64,000 bases of DNA from RGIG5579 sp045543495 (GTDB lineage: Bacteria > Bacillota > Clostridia > Oscillospirales > SIG627). The notes under the pieces were generated by a model that had not been told where the DNA came from, searched no databases, and saw nothing but the letters and a program-made list of their open reading frames with translations. Below are positions 1-7,381 of the stretch, piece after piece. Each line of letters opens with the position of its first letter. Positions within the stretch are counted from its first letter, which is position 1. A program made the position numbers and the translations under genes. The stretch lies in contig JAZQMO010000053.1 in the NCBI GenBank assembly GCA_045543495.1, forward strand, positions 1 to 64,000, read 5' to 3'.

Positions 1-2158
1 GATCGACAAGATGAAGGAAGAGAAGGGCGTGAAGCTCGACGTTGAGCTTACCGCTGAGGATCTGAAGGAATTGGCGAACCAGTTCAAGGCTGAGTACAAG
101 GCTAAGATCGGTTCCGACTTCCCCTCTGACCCCAAGGTTCAGCTGATGGGTGCTGTGGAAGCAGTATTCCGTTCTTGGGACAACCCCCGTGCCAACGTTT
201 ACCGTCGTGACAACGATATTCCTTATTCCTGGGGTACCGCTGTTAACGTACAGATGATGGCATTTGGTAACATGGGTGACGATTGCGGTACCGGTGTTGC
301 ATTTACACGTGACCCTGCTACAGGTGAGCCCGGACTTATGGGTGAGTTCCTCGTAAACGCACAGGGTGAGGACGTTGTTGCAGGTGTTCGTACTCCTATG
401 CCCATTGCCGAAATGGCAGATAAGTTCCCCGGCGCATACGATCAGTTCGTAAAGGTTTGCGCCATCCTCGAGGATCATTACAGAGATATGCAGGATATGG
501 AGTTCACCATTCAGGCAGGTCAATTGTATATGCTCCAGACTAGAAACGGTAAGAGAACCGCGAAGGCCGCTCTCAAGATCGCTTGTGATCTGGTTGACGA
601 GGGTATGATCGACAAGAAGCAGGCAGTTGCTATGATCGATCCCAGAAACCTGGACACCCTTCTCCATCCCCAGTTCGATGCAAAGGCTCTCAAGGCTGCT
701 ACCCCCGCAGGTCGTGGTCTCGGTGCTTCTCCCGGAGCTGCTTGCGGTAAGATCGTATTTACCGCTGAGGATGCTGAGGCTTGGAATGCAAGAGGCGAGA
801 AGGTCGTTCTCGTTCGTCTTGAGACCAGCCCCGAGGATATCACCGGTATGAAGGCTTCTCAGGGTATCCTGACCGTTCGTGGCGGTATGACCTCTCACGC
901 AGCCGTTGTTGCCCGTGGTATGGGTACCTGCTGTGTATCCGGCTGTGGCGCCATCGCTATGGACGAGGAAAACAAGAAGTTCACCCTCGCAGGCAAGACC
1001 TATGGTGAAGGTGATTACATTTCTATCGACGGTTCCACCGGTAACATTTACGATGGAATCATCCCCACTGTTGATGCTGAGATCGCAGGCGAGTTTGGCA
1101 GAATTATGGATTGGGCCGATGAGTTCAGAACTCTGAAGGTTCGTACCAATGCCGACACTCCCGCCGATGCAAAGAAGGCTCGTGAGCTGGGTGCCGAGGG
1201 TATCGGTCTCTGCCGTACCGAGCATATGTTCTTCGAAGCAGAAAGAATTGCTGCATTCCGTGAAATGATCTGCTCCGATACCGTTGAGGAAAGAGAAGCC
1301 GCTCTGGCTAAGATCCTTCCTTATCAGCAGAACGACTTTGAGAAGCTCTATGAGGCTCTCGAGGGCAACCCCGTATGTATCCGCTTCCTGGATCCCCCTC
1401 TCCACGAGTTCGTTCCCACCGAAGAGGCTGACATTGCCGCTCTGGCAAAGGCTCAGGGCAAGACCGTTGAGAAGATTAAGAACATCATTTCTTCTCTCCA
1501 CGAGTTCAACCCCATGATGGGTCACCGTGGCTGCCGTCTCGCCGTAACCTATCCCGAAATCGCTGTAATGCAGACCAAGGCAGTAATCAGAGCTGCTCTT
1601 GCTGTTCAGGCTAAGCACGCCGATTGGAAGATCGTTCCTGAAATTATGATCCCCCTGACCGGCGAAATGAAGGAAATGAAGTTCGTGAAGGACATCGTGG
1701 TTGCTACCGCCGATGCTGAAATCGCTGCTGCAGGCTCCGATCTGAAGTATGAGGTTGGTACCATGATGGAAATTCCCAGAGCTTGTCTGACCGCTGACGA
1801 GATCGCAAAAGAGGCTGAATTCTTCTGCTTCGGTACCAATGACCTGACTCAGATGACCTTCGGCTTCTCCCGTGACGATGCCGGCAAGTTCCTCTCTGCT
1901 TACTATGAGACCAAGATCTACGAGAACGATCCCTTTGCAAAGCTCGATCAGACCGGTGTTGGTAAGCTGATGGATATGGCAGTTACCATGGGTAAGAAGG
2001 CTCGTCCTTCCATCCACTGCGGTATCTGCGGTGAGCACGGCGGAGACCCCGTTTCCGTTGAGTTCTGCCACAAGATTGGCCTGGACTATGTATCCTGCTC
2101 TCCCTTCCGTGTGCCGATCGCCCGCCTCGCCGCCGCCCAGGCTGCTATTAAGGGCTAA
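1..2158 (+). CDS. ppdK: pyruvate, phosphate dikinase, C-terminal 718 or so residues (5' end outside window)
   Basis: The enzyme interconverts pyruvate, ATP and phosphate with phosphoenolpyruvate, AMP and pyrophosphate in the cytoplasm. The reading frame is open from the first bases, so the gene starts upstream; about 160 residues are missing against the usual 870-890. Visible in order are the end of the ATP-grasp part (DDCGTGVAFTRDP), the phosphohistidine loop GGMTSHAAVVARGMG near nt 881-925, and the PEP/pyruvate barrel with GTNDLTQMTFGFSRDD and the catalytic cysteine loop HCGICGEHGGD. It ends in PIARLAAAQAAIKG. Codon use is strongly biased (ggt, cgt, aag), unlike its neighbours, as expected for a very highly expressed gene. 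A strong terminator follows. The identification is certain. Confidence 0.97.
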   Translation, partial: IDKMKEEKGVKLDVELTAEDLKELANQFKAEYKAKIGSDFPSDPKVQLMGAVEAVFRSWDNPRANVYRRDNDIPYSWGTAVNVQMMAFGNMGDDCGTGVAFTRDPATGEPGLMGEFLVNAQGEDVVAGVRTPMPIAEMADKFPGAYDQFVKVCAILEDHYRDMQDMEFTIQAGQLYMLQTRNGKRTAKAALKIACDLVDEGMIDKKQAVAMIDPRNLDTLLHPQFDAKALKAATPAGRGLGASPGAACGKIVFTAEDAEAWNARGEKVVLVRLETSPEDITGMKASQGILTVRGGMTSHAAVVARGMGTCCVSGCGAIAMDEENKKFTLAGKTYGEGDYISIDGSTGNIYDGIIPTVDAEIAGEFGRIMDWADEFRTLKVRTNADTPADAKKARELGAEGIGLCRTEHMFFEAERIAAFREMICSDTVEEREAALAKILPYQQNDFEKLYEALEGNPVCIRFLDPPLHEFVPTEEADIAALAKAQGKTVEKIKNIISSLHEFNPMMGHRGCRLAVTYPEIAVMQTKAVIRAALAVQAKHADWKIVPEIMIPLTGEMKEMKFVKDIVVATADAEIAAAGSDLKYEVGTMMEIPRACLTADEIAKEAEFFCFGTNDLTQMTFGFSRDDAGKFLSAYYETKIYENDPFAKLDQTGVGKLMDMAVTMGKKARPSIHCGICGEHGGDPVSVEFCHKIGLDYVSCSPFRVPIARLAAAQAAIKG

Positions 2159-2223
2159 GCTTAAACGCGCAGGTCGCACTTATGTGCTTTATAGGGGCGG
2201 GTGAGATGTCCGCCGCCTGCATA

Positions 2224-2254
2224 AAAAAACCTCGGAGCAATCCGAGGTTTTTTC
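2224..2254 (+). terminator. Rho-independent terminator of ppdK
   Basis: A perfect 9-bp stem (AACCTCGGA with TCCGAGGTT) and GCAA loop is followed by six T. It sits 65 bp after the ppdK stop, ahead of a new promoter. Confidence 0.92.
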
Positions 2255-2283
2255 TTGACATTACATTGATTTTATGATATCTT
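2255..2283 (+). promoter_or_regulatory. sigma-A-type promoter TTGACA-N17-TATCTT
   Basis: TTGACA at 2255-2260 and TATCTT at 2278-2283 are separated by 17 bp. The predicted start near 2290 coincides with the 5' arm of a long hairpin and no coding region begins until 2575, with a terminator in between. This makes it the promoter of a separate short transcript. Confidence 0.7.
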
Positions 2284-2289
2284 ACAAAT

Positions 2290-2476
2290 AACAGAAATAG
2301 TCTGCCTACGTTGGGAGCGTTTATCGCTCACCATAGTAACAGCTGTTTCTGTTGTTTTATGAGTATCAGATTTCCCTCTTTTGCCGATAGCACCACAGGC
2401 TGCTATTAAGGAATCTAAGTAATTAGGTTTATAAAGCAAAACGATCCGCCCGAAGAAATTCGGGCGGATTTTTAAC
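2290..2476 (+). ncRNA. candidate small RNA of about 185 nt, family unknown
   Basis: The unit has its own promoter (2255-2283) and its own terminator (2443-2474). Its first 64 nt fold into a closed element: AACAGAAA (2290-2297) pairs with TTTCTGTT (2346-2353) and an inner arm forms from GAGCG and CGCTC around a TTTAT loop, extended by CTA/TAG and TGG/CCA pairs. The 3' half is a ppdK-3'-end-like repeat. No open frame with a ribosome site is visible. It does not match a riboswitch consensus I know, and the reading as an sRNA is inference. Confidence 0.45.
2371..2474 (+). repeat. direct repeat copy 1: ppdK 3'-end remnant plus terminator
   Basis: The copy begins TTTCCCTCTTTTGCCGATAG and ends in a terminator hairpin (ATCCGCCCG/CGGGCGGAT, then T-run). 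Read in the ppdK frame it gives FPLLPIAPQAAIKESK followed by a stop, resembling the ppdK end SPFRVPIARLAAAQAAIKG with five residues dropped. Nearly the same 100 bp recurs at 4609-4711. The two copies bracket the sigma/anti-sigma module. Confidence 0.85.
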
Positions 2477-2574
2477 TATTTTTTTGTGAGATAAAATGAT
2501 ATTTCAACTGTGAGTTTTTTTAATTTATTTCGTGTAATATAGTGAAGGGCATAATTTTAGGGAAGGAGTATACA

Positions 2575-3135
2575 GTGGACCGCGGAAACATCAGTTATGA
2601 GCATTTTCTTAACGGAAATGATACCGGCATGGAAGAAATTATAACGGAATACAATGACGGGCTGATCTTTTATCTCTACAAGTTGGTTGGCTCGCTAAGC
2701 CTTGCCGAAGAACTTGCCGAGGATACATTTGTGCTTCTTTGTACAAAAAAACCGAAGAACAAGCAAAAAAGTTCCTTTAAGACCTGGTTGTATACCATCG
2801 GCAGAAATCTCGCTATTGACCACCTGCGCCGTACGGCACGGCGAAAGACTGTTTCCATTGATTCGTGTTTGGATTTGGGGGATGACAGCAATAATCCGGA
2901 AAACGAATATCTCCGTGACGAAAATAAGATAACCGTTAATCGGGTTATGAAAATGCTGAAGCCGGAGTATCAGCAAATTTTGCATCTTATGTATTTTGAA
3001 GGGCTTTCCCACAAGGACATCTCCACAATCATGCACAAGAGCGTTCACGCAACGCAAATGCTTGCAAGTCGAGCAAAGCAAGCTCTAAAAACCGAACTTA
3101 TTAAGGAGGGTATTAACTATGAAAACTACCGATGA
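2575..3135 (+). CDS. ECF-type RNA polymerase sigma factor
   Basis: An alternative sigma factor of 186 residues that would direct RNA polymerase to a dedicated promoter set. Region 2 is visible as SLAEELAEDTFVLL and FKTWLYTIGRNLAIDHLRR, and region 4 as LKPEYQQILHLMYFEGLSHKDIS followed by the second helix; the length is normal for the ECF class. The GTG at 2575 is preferred to an in-frame GTG at 2542 because GGAAGGAG lies at 2561-2568. The 3' end overlaps the next gene by 17 bp, the usual sigma/anti-sigma coupling. I could not recognise its own promoter in the AT-rich stretch before it. Confidence 0.88.
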   Translation: MDRGNISYEHFLNGNDTGMEEIITEYNDGLIFYLYKLVGSLSLAEELAEDTFVLLCTKKPKNKQKSSFKTWLYTIGRNLAIDHLRRTARRKTVSIDSCLDLGDDSNNPENEYLRDENKITVNRVMKMLKPEYQQILHLMYFEGLSHKDISTIMHKSVHATQMLASRAKQALKTELIKEGINYENYR

Positions 3136-4585
3136 AATGATCAAAAGTGTTTTTGCACGTAAACAAAGCTACGAAGAGGCAAAAAAAACAAGACGCCTTA
3201 TGTTGACTAGAGGTGTAACTATCGCCTGCAGTATGTGTCTGGTACTGACACTGCTGGTTGTGGGCGGTATGCAAACTAAAAATGCAAAATCCCAGGAAAA
3301 CTACCGCATTCTAATCGATGTCAATCCCAGTATTGCGCTTTGCGCCAATGAAAAGGATGTTGTAATTGAGGCAAAAGCCCTTAATAGCGATAGTGAGAAA
3401 ATTCTCAAAGAGGCAGATACGGAAGGCAGGCCTGTAAACGAGGCTGTGAAGGATTTGTCCGAAACGATGACCGATCTCGGTTACATCTCCGAAGAAGCAA
3501 ATTCAATTCTGGTCAGTGTTGAAGGTCTTGAGGGAAAACGGGATCAGAATATCAAGGAGAATATTGCCGAAAGCATTTCTGAATCGCTTACAGACAAGAA
3601 CATTGAAGGATCTATCATTCTGCAGACAGTCCCCGGAGACAGTGAGCTGAATCAGGCGGCCGAGACTTACGGTATTTCCGTGGGCAAGGCACAGCTGATA
3701 AGCCAGATTATTGCACAAAACAAGCTTCTCACCTTCCAGGAGCTTTCTGCCATGAGCATTCACGAGCTGAATGTTTTGAAAGTGTCTTATTATATTGAGG
3801 CGGAAAACACCTACGAGGTCGGCACGCCCGGATATATGGCCTACATCGGTCAGAACCGCGCAAACGAGATCGCTTTGACAGATGCCAATGTCACCGCAAA
3901 TACAATGGAGACGCGTCTTGATTGCCATGCAGGTATGATAATATACTGTGTTGAATTTGAAAATGATACACACGAATACCGTTACCGTGTAAATGCGGTA
4001 ACCGGCGAAATCCTTTCCGGTGAAAAGAGCGAACTGGGTAAAAACGATTTCTTTGTAGGCGAGACAGATGCCGGATTTGTGGGCGAAAATGCAGCTTTGG
4101 ATGCAGCACTTGCTCACGCAGGTTTGAAAGACAGCGTTCTGATCCGATGCAAGTACAATCGTGATTGGGTTGACGGCATCTCGGTTTACAACCTCTATTT
4201 CACGGACGGTCTTGTTTCGGGAAGGTATGTTGTCAACGCACGCACCGGTGAAATTATTCAAAACAGCCTTATGCAGGAACCCAAGGACCGCAGAGTAACG
4301 GCAAATGTGATTGGCGAGGCTACAGCCAAGCGCATTGCGCTTGCAAAGGACGGCCTAATCGATGGTAATGTGAGCAAGTATGAGATAAAGCTCGTTGCTG
4401 CTAACGGAACTTACACATACGAGATGATGTTTATTTGCAACGGTGTACGGTACAATGTACAGCTTGACGCCATGGACGGAACCGTTCTCACATTTGAAAA
4501 AACGGTTCTGCGGGATACCGGTTCACCCTCTGCCGAGGACGGTTCCCACGTTTCCAGCGAAAGTGGCAATTCTTCTGAAAAATGA
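3119..4585 (+). CDS. membrane anti-sigma factor, RsgI-like middle domain plus PepSY repeats
   Basis: A 488-residue protein with a short basic cytoplasmic N terminus (1-32), one membrane helix (about 33-51) and a large external part. Just outside the membrane is the RsgI-type signature YRILIDVNPSIAL, followed by an alpha/beta segment to about residue 200. The C-terminal half holds three PepSY-like units, each ending in a turn of the VTGEIL/RTGEII/MDGTVL type. Overlap with the upstream sigma gene indicates that it holds that sigma factor at the membrane. No protease-like or sugar-binding domain is visible, and the sensed signal is unknown. The classical cytoplasmic RsgI_N domain is very short or absent here. 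Confidence 0.8.
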   Translation: MKTTDEMIKSVFARKQSYEEAKKTRRLMLTRGVTIACSMCLVLTLLVVGGMQTKNAKSQENYRILIDVNPSIALCANEKDVVIEAKALNSDSEKILKEADTEGRPVNEAVKDLSETMTDLGYISEEANSILVSVEGLEGKRDQNIKENIAESISESLTDKNIEGSIILQTVPGDSELNQAAETYGISVGKAQLISQIIAQNKLLTFQELSAMSIHELNVLKVSYYIEAENTYEVGTPGYMAYIGQNRANEIALTDANVTANTMETRLDCHAGMIIYCVEFENDTHEYRYRVNAVTGEILSGEKSELGKNDFFVGETDAGFVGENAALDAALAHAGLKDSVLIRCKYNRDWVDGISVYNLYFTDGLVSGRYVVNARTGEIIQNSLMQEPKDRRVTANVIGEATAKRIALAKDGLIDGNVSKYEIKLVAANGTYTYEMMFICNGVRYNVQLDAMDGTVLTFEKTVLRDTGSPSAEDGSHVSSESGNSSEK

Positions 4586-4608
4586 AGAAGCCACAACCGG
4601 GCACACTA

Positions 4609-4711
4609 TTTCCCCTTTTTGCTGATAGCACCACAGGCTGCAATTAAAGAAAGCAAATAATTGCTGACTTTATAAAACAAAACGATCCGCCCGAGAAATC
4701 GGGCGGATTTA
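4609..4711 (+). repeat. direct repeat copy 2: ppdK 3'-end remnant plus terminator
   Basis: This is the second copy of the element at 2371-2474. It reads FPFLLIAPQAAIKESK and stop in the ppdK-like frame, then a terminator (ATCCGCCCGA, GAAA loop, TCGGGCGGAT, T-rich). The hairpin probably terminates the sigma/anti-sigma operon, which ends 24 bp earlier. Differences from copy 1 are scattered, so the duplication is not recent. Confidence 0.85.
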
Positions 4712-4750
4712 TTATATTGCCATCAAACCGTAAATATTGAATGTAAATCG

Positions 4751-4779
4751 TTGCACTTTTTTTGTGAAAATGATATACT
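4751..4779 (+). promoter_or_regulatory. promoter TTGCAC-N17-TATACT
   Basis: The boxes lie at 4751-4756 and 4774-4779. A transcript start near 4786 falls after the upstream ATG at 4783, which supports the ATG at 4828 as the true start of the deacetylase. Confidence 0.75.
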
Positions 4780-4827
4780 AAAATGGATTCAAAAAGCACG
4801 TATATAGAGTTGGAGGGGATAACTATT

Positions 4828-5655
4828 ATGTATATGAAATTAAAAGATGGCAAGTCAAAGGTGCTCACATTGAGTTACGATGATGGTGTTGTACAGGATA
4901 TTAGGCTGATTGAAATTCTGAATAAATATGGTATCAAGGCAACGTTCAACATAAACACAGGAAAGTATTTGTCGGAAGAAGCAGCTCGCGAAAAGTTTTA
5001 TGGTAGAATGAAGTTGTCCGAAGCAAAGAAGTTGTATATAAAATCAGGTCATGAGGTTGCTGTTCATGCTTTAACTCATCCGTTTTTAGAGAAGATAAAG
5101 ACAGAGGAAATTTTCACGGAAATTATAGAAGACAGAAAAAATATTGAACAACAGTATGGCACATTAGCAAGGGGAATGGCATATCCTTATGGTACATATA
5201 ATGATGATGTAGTAAGTGCTTTGGAAAAATGTGGAATCTGCTATTCAAGGACAACTAAAACAACCGAAAGTTTCAGATTCCCTGAAAACTGGCTGACACT
5301 TCATCCAACCTGTCATCATAACAATCAAAAACTTATGGAGTTGGCTAAGAAATTCATTGAAGAGAAAAGCCGCTATTATTGTGATAATTGGTTGTTTTAT
5401 GTATGGGGACACAGCTATGAGTTTGACAATAATGATAACTGGGAAGTTATTGAAAAATTTGCCGAGTATATTGGTGGACGAGAAGATGTTTGGTATGCTA
5501 CTAACATAGAAATATACGATTATGTAAAAGCATATGAGCGTCTTGAAACCAGCATTGATAAACGCATTATCCATAATCCTTCTTTAATAGATGTCTGGTT
5601 TTGCGAACAAGGCAAAACATATTGCGTAAAAGGCGGACAAACGCTGCACATATAA
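4828..5655 (+). CDS. polysaccharide deacetylase family protein
   Basis: A 275-residue NodB-fold enzyme expected to remove acetyl groups from a glycan. The first catalytic motif is LTLSYDDGV near residue 15 (the usual form is TFDDG; the two aspartates are kept), the metal-binding histidines appear as VAVHALTHPF, and AYPYGTYND matches motif 3. No signal peptide is visible, so a cytoplasmic substrate or a soluble sugar is possible. The ATG at 4828 has GGAGGGG at 4812-4818. Base composition is AT-richer than in the surrounding core genes, which fits an acquired gene. It is a single-gene unit with its own promoter and terminator. Confidence 0.85.
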   Translation: MYMKLKDGKSKVLTLSYDDGVVQDIRLIEILNKYGIKATFNINTGKYLSEEAAREKFYGRMKLSEAKKLYIKSGHEVAVHALTHPFLEKIKTEEIFTEIIEDRKNIEQQYGTLARGMAYPYGTYNDDVVSALEKCGICYSRTTKTTESFRFPENWLTLHPTCHHNNQKLMELAKKFIEEKSRYYCDNWLFYVWGHSYEFDNNDNWEVIEKFAEYIGGREDVWYATNIEIYDYVKAYERLETSIDKRIIHNPSLIDVWFCEQGKTYCVKGGQTLHI

Positions 5656-5663
5656 TAATTAGA

Positions 5664-5699
5664 GCTCCCCGATTACAGAAAAGTAACCGGGGAGTTTTT
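5664..5699 (+). terminator. terminator of the deacetylase gene
   Basis: GCTCCCCGATTA pairs with TAACCGGGGAG (one mismatch) and a run of five T follows. Confidence 0.85.
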
Positions 5700-5706
5700 C
5701 TATCTA

Positions 5707-5735
5707 TTGCGAATGATTTTACATTATGCTATAAT
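5707..5735 (+). promoter_or_regulatory. promoter TTGCGA-N17-TATAAT
   Basis: TTGCGA at 5707-5712 and a perfect TATAAT at 5730-5735 are spaced 17 bp. A ribosome site and GTG follow within 20 bp. Confidence 0.75.
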
Positions 5736-5754
5736 TATTTAAGAGGTGAACACT

Positions 5755-5910
5755 GTGGAATACTTACCAATAATATTTATTTTTATTGTCGCAATTTTTT
5801 TGTGCTTTTTACCACTATTTCTACGAAAGCCAAAATCAACGTTTTGCTATGTGTTCACAGAAAACAACGGCCTCAAAACCGTCTATAAAAACGATAGAGT
5901 TAAAGTTTAA
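5755..5910 (+). CDS. small membrane protein, 51 residues, function unknown
   Basis: The reading frame starts with GTG at 5755, preceded by GAGGTGA at 5743-5749, and lies directly behind a near-consensus promoter. The first 23 residues (MEYLPIIFIFIVAIFLCFLP and on) form one hydrophobic helix, followed by a basic RKPK and a polar tail ending KNDRVKV. A terminator follows the stop. Promoter, ribosome site, membrane helix and terminator together argue for a real gene, although no family is recognised. Similar one-helix peptides include toxins and regulators of membrane enzymes, but nothing here selects among these. Confidence 0.6.
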   Translation: MEYLPIIFIFIVAIFLCFLPLFLRKPKSTFCYVFTENNGLKTVYKNDRVKV

Positions 5911-5927
5911 TTGCCACTTGATCGATA

Positions 5928-5969
5928 AAACAAATGATCCGCACAAATTTTTGTGCGGATCGTTTGTTT
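5928..5969. terminator. bidirectional terminator
   Basis: AAACAAATGATCCGCACAAA pairs with its near-complement across a short T-loop, with A-run and T-run on either side. It serves the small plus-strand gene and the minus-strand oxidoreductase. Confidence 0.88.
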
Positions 5970-5972
5970 CGT

Positions 5973-7259
5973 TTAGATCTTGTATTTTTTATAGTAAGCA
6001 TCCATATCCACAACGGTGCCTTTTCTTCTTGCTTCCTCTGCGGCAAAGGCGAGGAAATGATTGCGAACGGAAACATCAATGTCAGCGGCACGGTAGCCGT
6101 CATAATCTCCGCTGAGGAATTGGTGCAGTTCACGAACAAGTCCCTGATCTCCGCCGCCGTGACCGCCGTTGATGGTCTCATCGATCTTGGGCACGGGAAC
6201 CCTTTGTTCCTCCTTGGTATCAAAGCGGTAAACATAGATCTCGGTGTCAGCGGCGTGAGCGTAAAGCTCGCCCTCTGTGCCGTAAATGCGAATGTATCGC
6301 CCGCCCTTGTTGAAGGCATTGACGGTCAGATTCGCGGTAGCCCCGCCCTCAAACTCCATATTCACCACCTGATGGTCGCAAACATCGTTGTTGGCGTGGT
6401 AAACGCACAGGCCGTAATCCGTATTTTTCAGGGCCTCCATTACCGCTTCGTCGCTTGGCTCATATTCATCGGTAAAGCCACGGGTGATAATGCGGCGCCT
6501 GGGGTTCGTCTTGAAATCCACATAATGCTTGATGCAGTTGTAAGGGCAGGTCTCGCCAACGGGGCAATTGCCGTCAGAGCAACGGATGGGAGCCCCCTCC
6601 GGCGCATTTTTTTCCGTAAAATGAACCAAGGAACCGAAGGAAGAGATCTTCTTGCAGGGCTTGTCTATGATCCACTGGATCATATCCAGATCGTGGCTGG
6701 ATTTGGCCAAAAGCATAGGAGCGGATTCTGCCTCGCTGTGCCAGTTTCCGCGAACGTAGCTGTGGCTGAAATGTACGTTCCCAACACCCTCCACCTGATC
6801 CACAGAGATCACCTGTCCGACCTCCCCGCTCATTACAAGCTCCTTCACCTTGCAGAAAAAGGGAGCGTAGCGCAAAACGTGCCCCACCAAAACCTTTACG
6901 CCCTTCTTTTTAGCCGCCAAGGCTATATCGGCACATTCCTGAGCCGTGGGAGCCACAGGCTTTTCCAGCAGCAGATCATATCCCTTCTCAATGGCAATGA
7001 GAGCAGGCTCGTAGTGCATATTGTCTACCGTGGCGATGACGCAAACGTCGGCCATCTTGGGCTGAGATAAAATATCCTCCCAGCTGTCGTAGCAGCGCTC
7101 GGGGGGGATGCCGTATTCCTTTTGGAAATGCTTTTTTCTTGCATCCTCGGGGTCGGCCATACCTACCAATTCATAATGAGCGGGATCCAAAGCCATGAGC
7201 CCCGCATAACGGTTTCCTCGGTTGCCGGTACCAATGACGATGACAGATACTTTCTTCAT
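5973..7259 (-). CDS. Gfo/Idh/MocA family NAD(P)-dependent oxidoreductase
   Basis: A 428-residue cytoplasmic dehydrogenase, probably acting on a sugar, inositol or glycoside. The N-terminal Rossmann motif is VIVIGTGNRGNRYAG, followed by EKPVAPTAQECAD (the family EKP motif) and VGHVLRYAPFF. SSHDLDMIQW carries the usual catalytic histidine region. A cluster of four cysteines at about residues 205-217 (CSDGNCPVGETCPYNC) is characteristic of some subfamilies and may bind metal. The ATG at 7259 has GAAAGGA upstream and is preferred to one 16 codons earlier. It is divergent from an AraC regulator and lies beside an MFS transporter, suggesting a small inducible carbohydrate cluster. Confidence 0.9.
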   Translation of the reverse strand: MKKVSVIVIGTGNRGNRYAGLMALDPAHYELVGMADPEDARKKHFQKEYGIPPERCYDSWEDILSQPKMADVCVIATVDNMHYEPALIAIEKGYDLLLEKPVAPTAQECADIALAAKKKGVKVLVGHVLRYAPFFCKVKELVMSGEVGQVISVDQVEGVGNVHFSHSYVRGNWHSEAESAPMLLAKSSHDLDMIQWIIDKPCKKISSFGSLVHFTEKNAPEGAPIRCSDGNCPVGETCPYNCIKHYVDFKTNPRRRIITRGFTDEYEPSDEAVMEALKNTDYGLCVYHANNDVCDHQVVNMEFEGGATANLTVNAFNKGGRYIRIYGTEGELYAHAADTEIYVYRFDTKEEQRVPVPKIDETINGGHGGGDQGLVRELHQFLSGDYDGYRAADIDVSVRNHFLAFAAEEARRKGTVVDMDAYYKKYKI

Positions 7260-7310
7260 TTTTTTGATCCTTTCAAAAATGTATTCTTGACATTTTCCAC
7301 TTTTCATTTT

Positions 7311-7366
7311 ATAGTATTTTTATAGAAAATCAACGGTCAATCTTGATAAGTTATAACACAATCTTG
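7311..7366 (-). promoter_or_regulatory. oxidoreductase promoter with direct-repeat operator
   Basis: On the minus strand TTGACC (7340-7335) and TACTAT (7316-7311) are spaced 18 bp. On the plus strand CAATCTTG occurs at 7338-7345 and again at 7359-7366, exactly 21 bp apart, or two helical turns. The first copy overlaps the -35 box. Directly repeated sites of this kind are typical for AraC-type activators, and the araC gene begins at 7382. Confidence 0.55.
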
Positions 7367-7381
7367 CTGTTTTGAGGTATT

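Noticed and set aside
2542..2574. Earlier GTG start of the sigma gene at 2542
   Set aside because: No ribosome site precedes it, whereas GGAAGGAG stands before the in-frame GTG at 2575.
2371..4711. Classic integrative element at the ppdK 3' end
   Set aside because: No integrase, excisionase or replication gene is present between the repeats; the 3'-end similarity is reported as a repeat only.
5934..7070. A 378-codon plus-strand frame opposite the Gfo/Idh/MocA gene
   Set aside because: The opposite frame carries all the dehydrogenase motifs; this one begins inside a terminator and has no recognisable domain.
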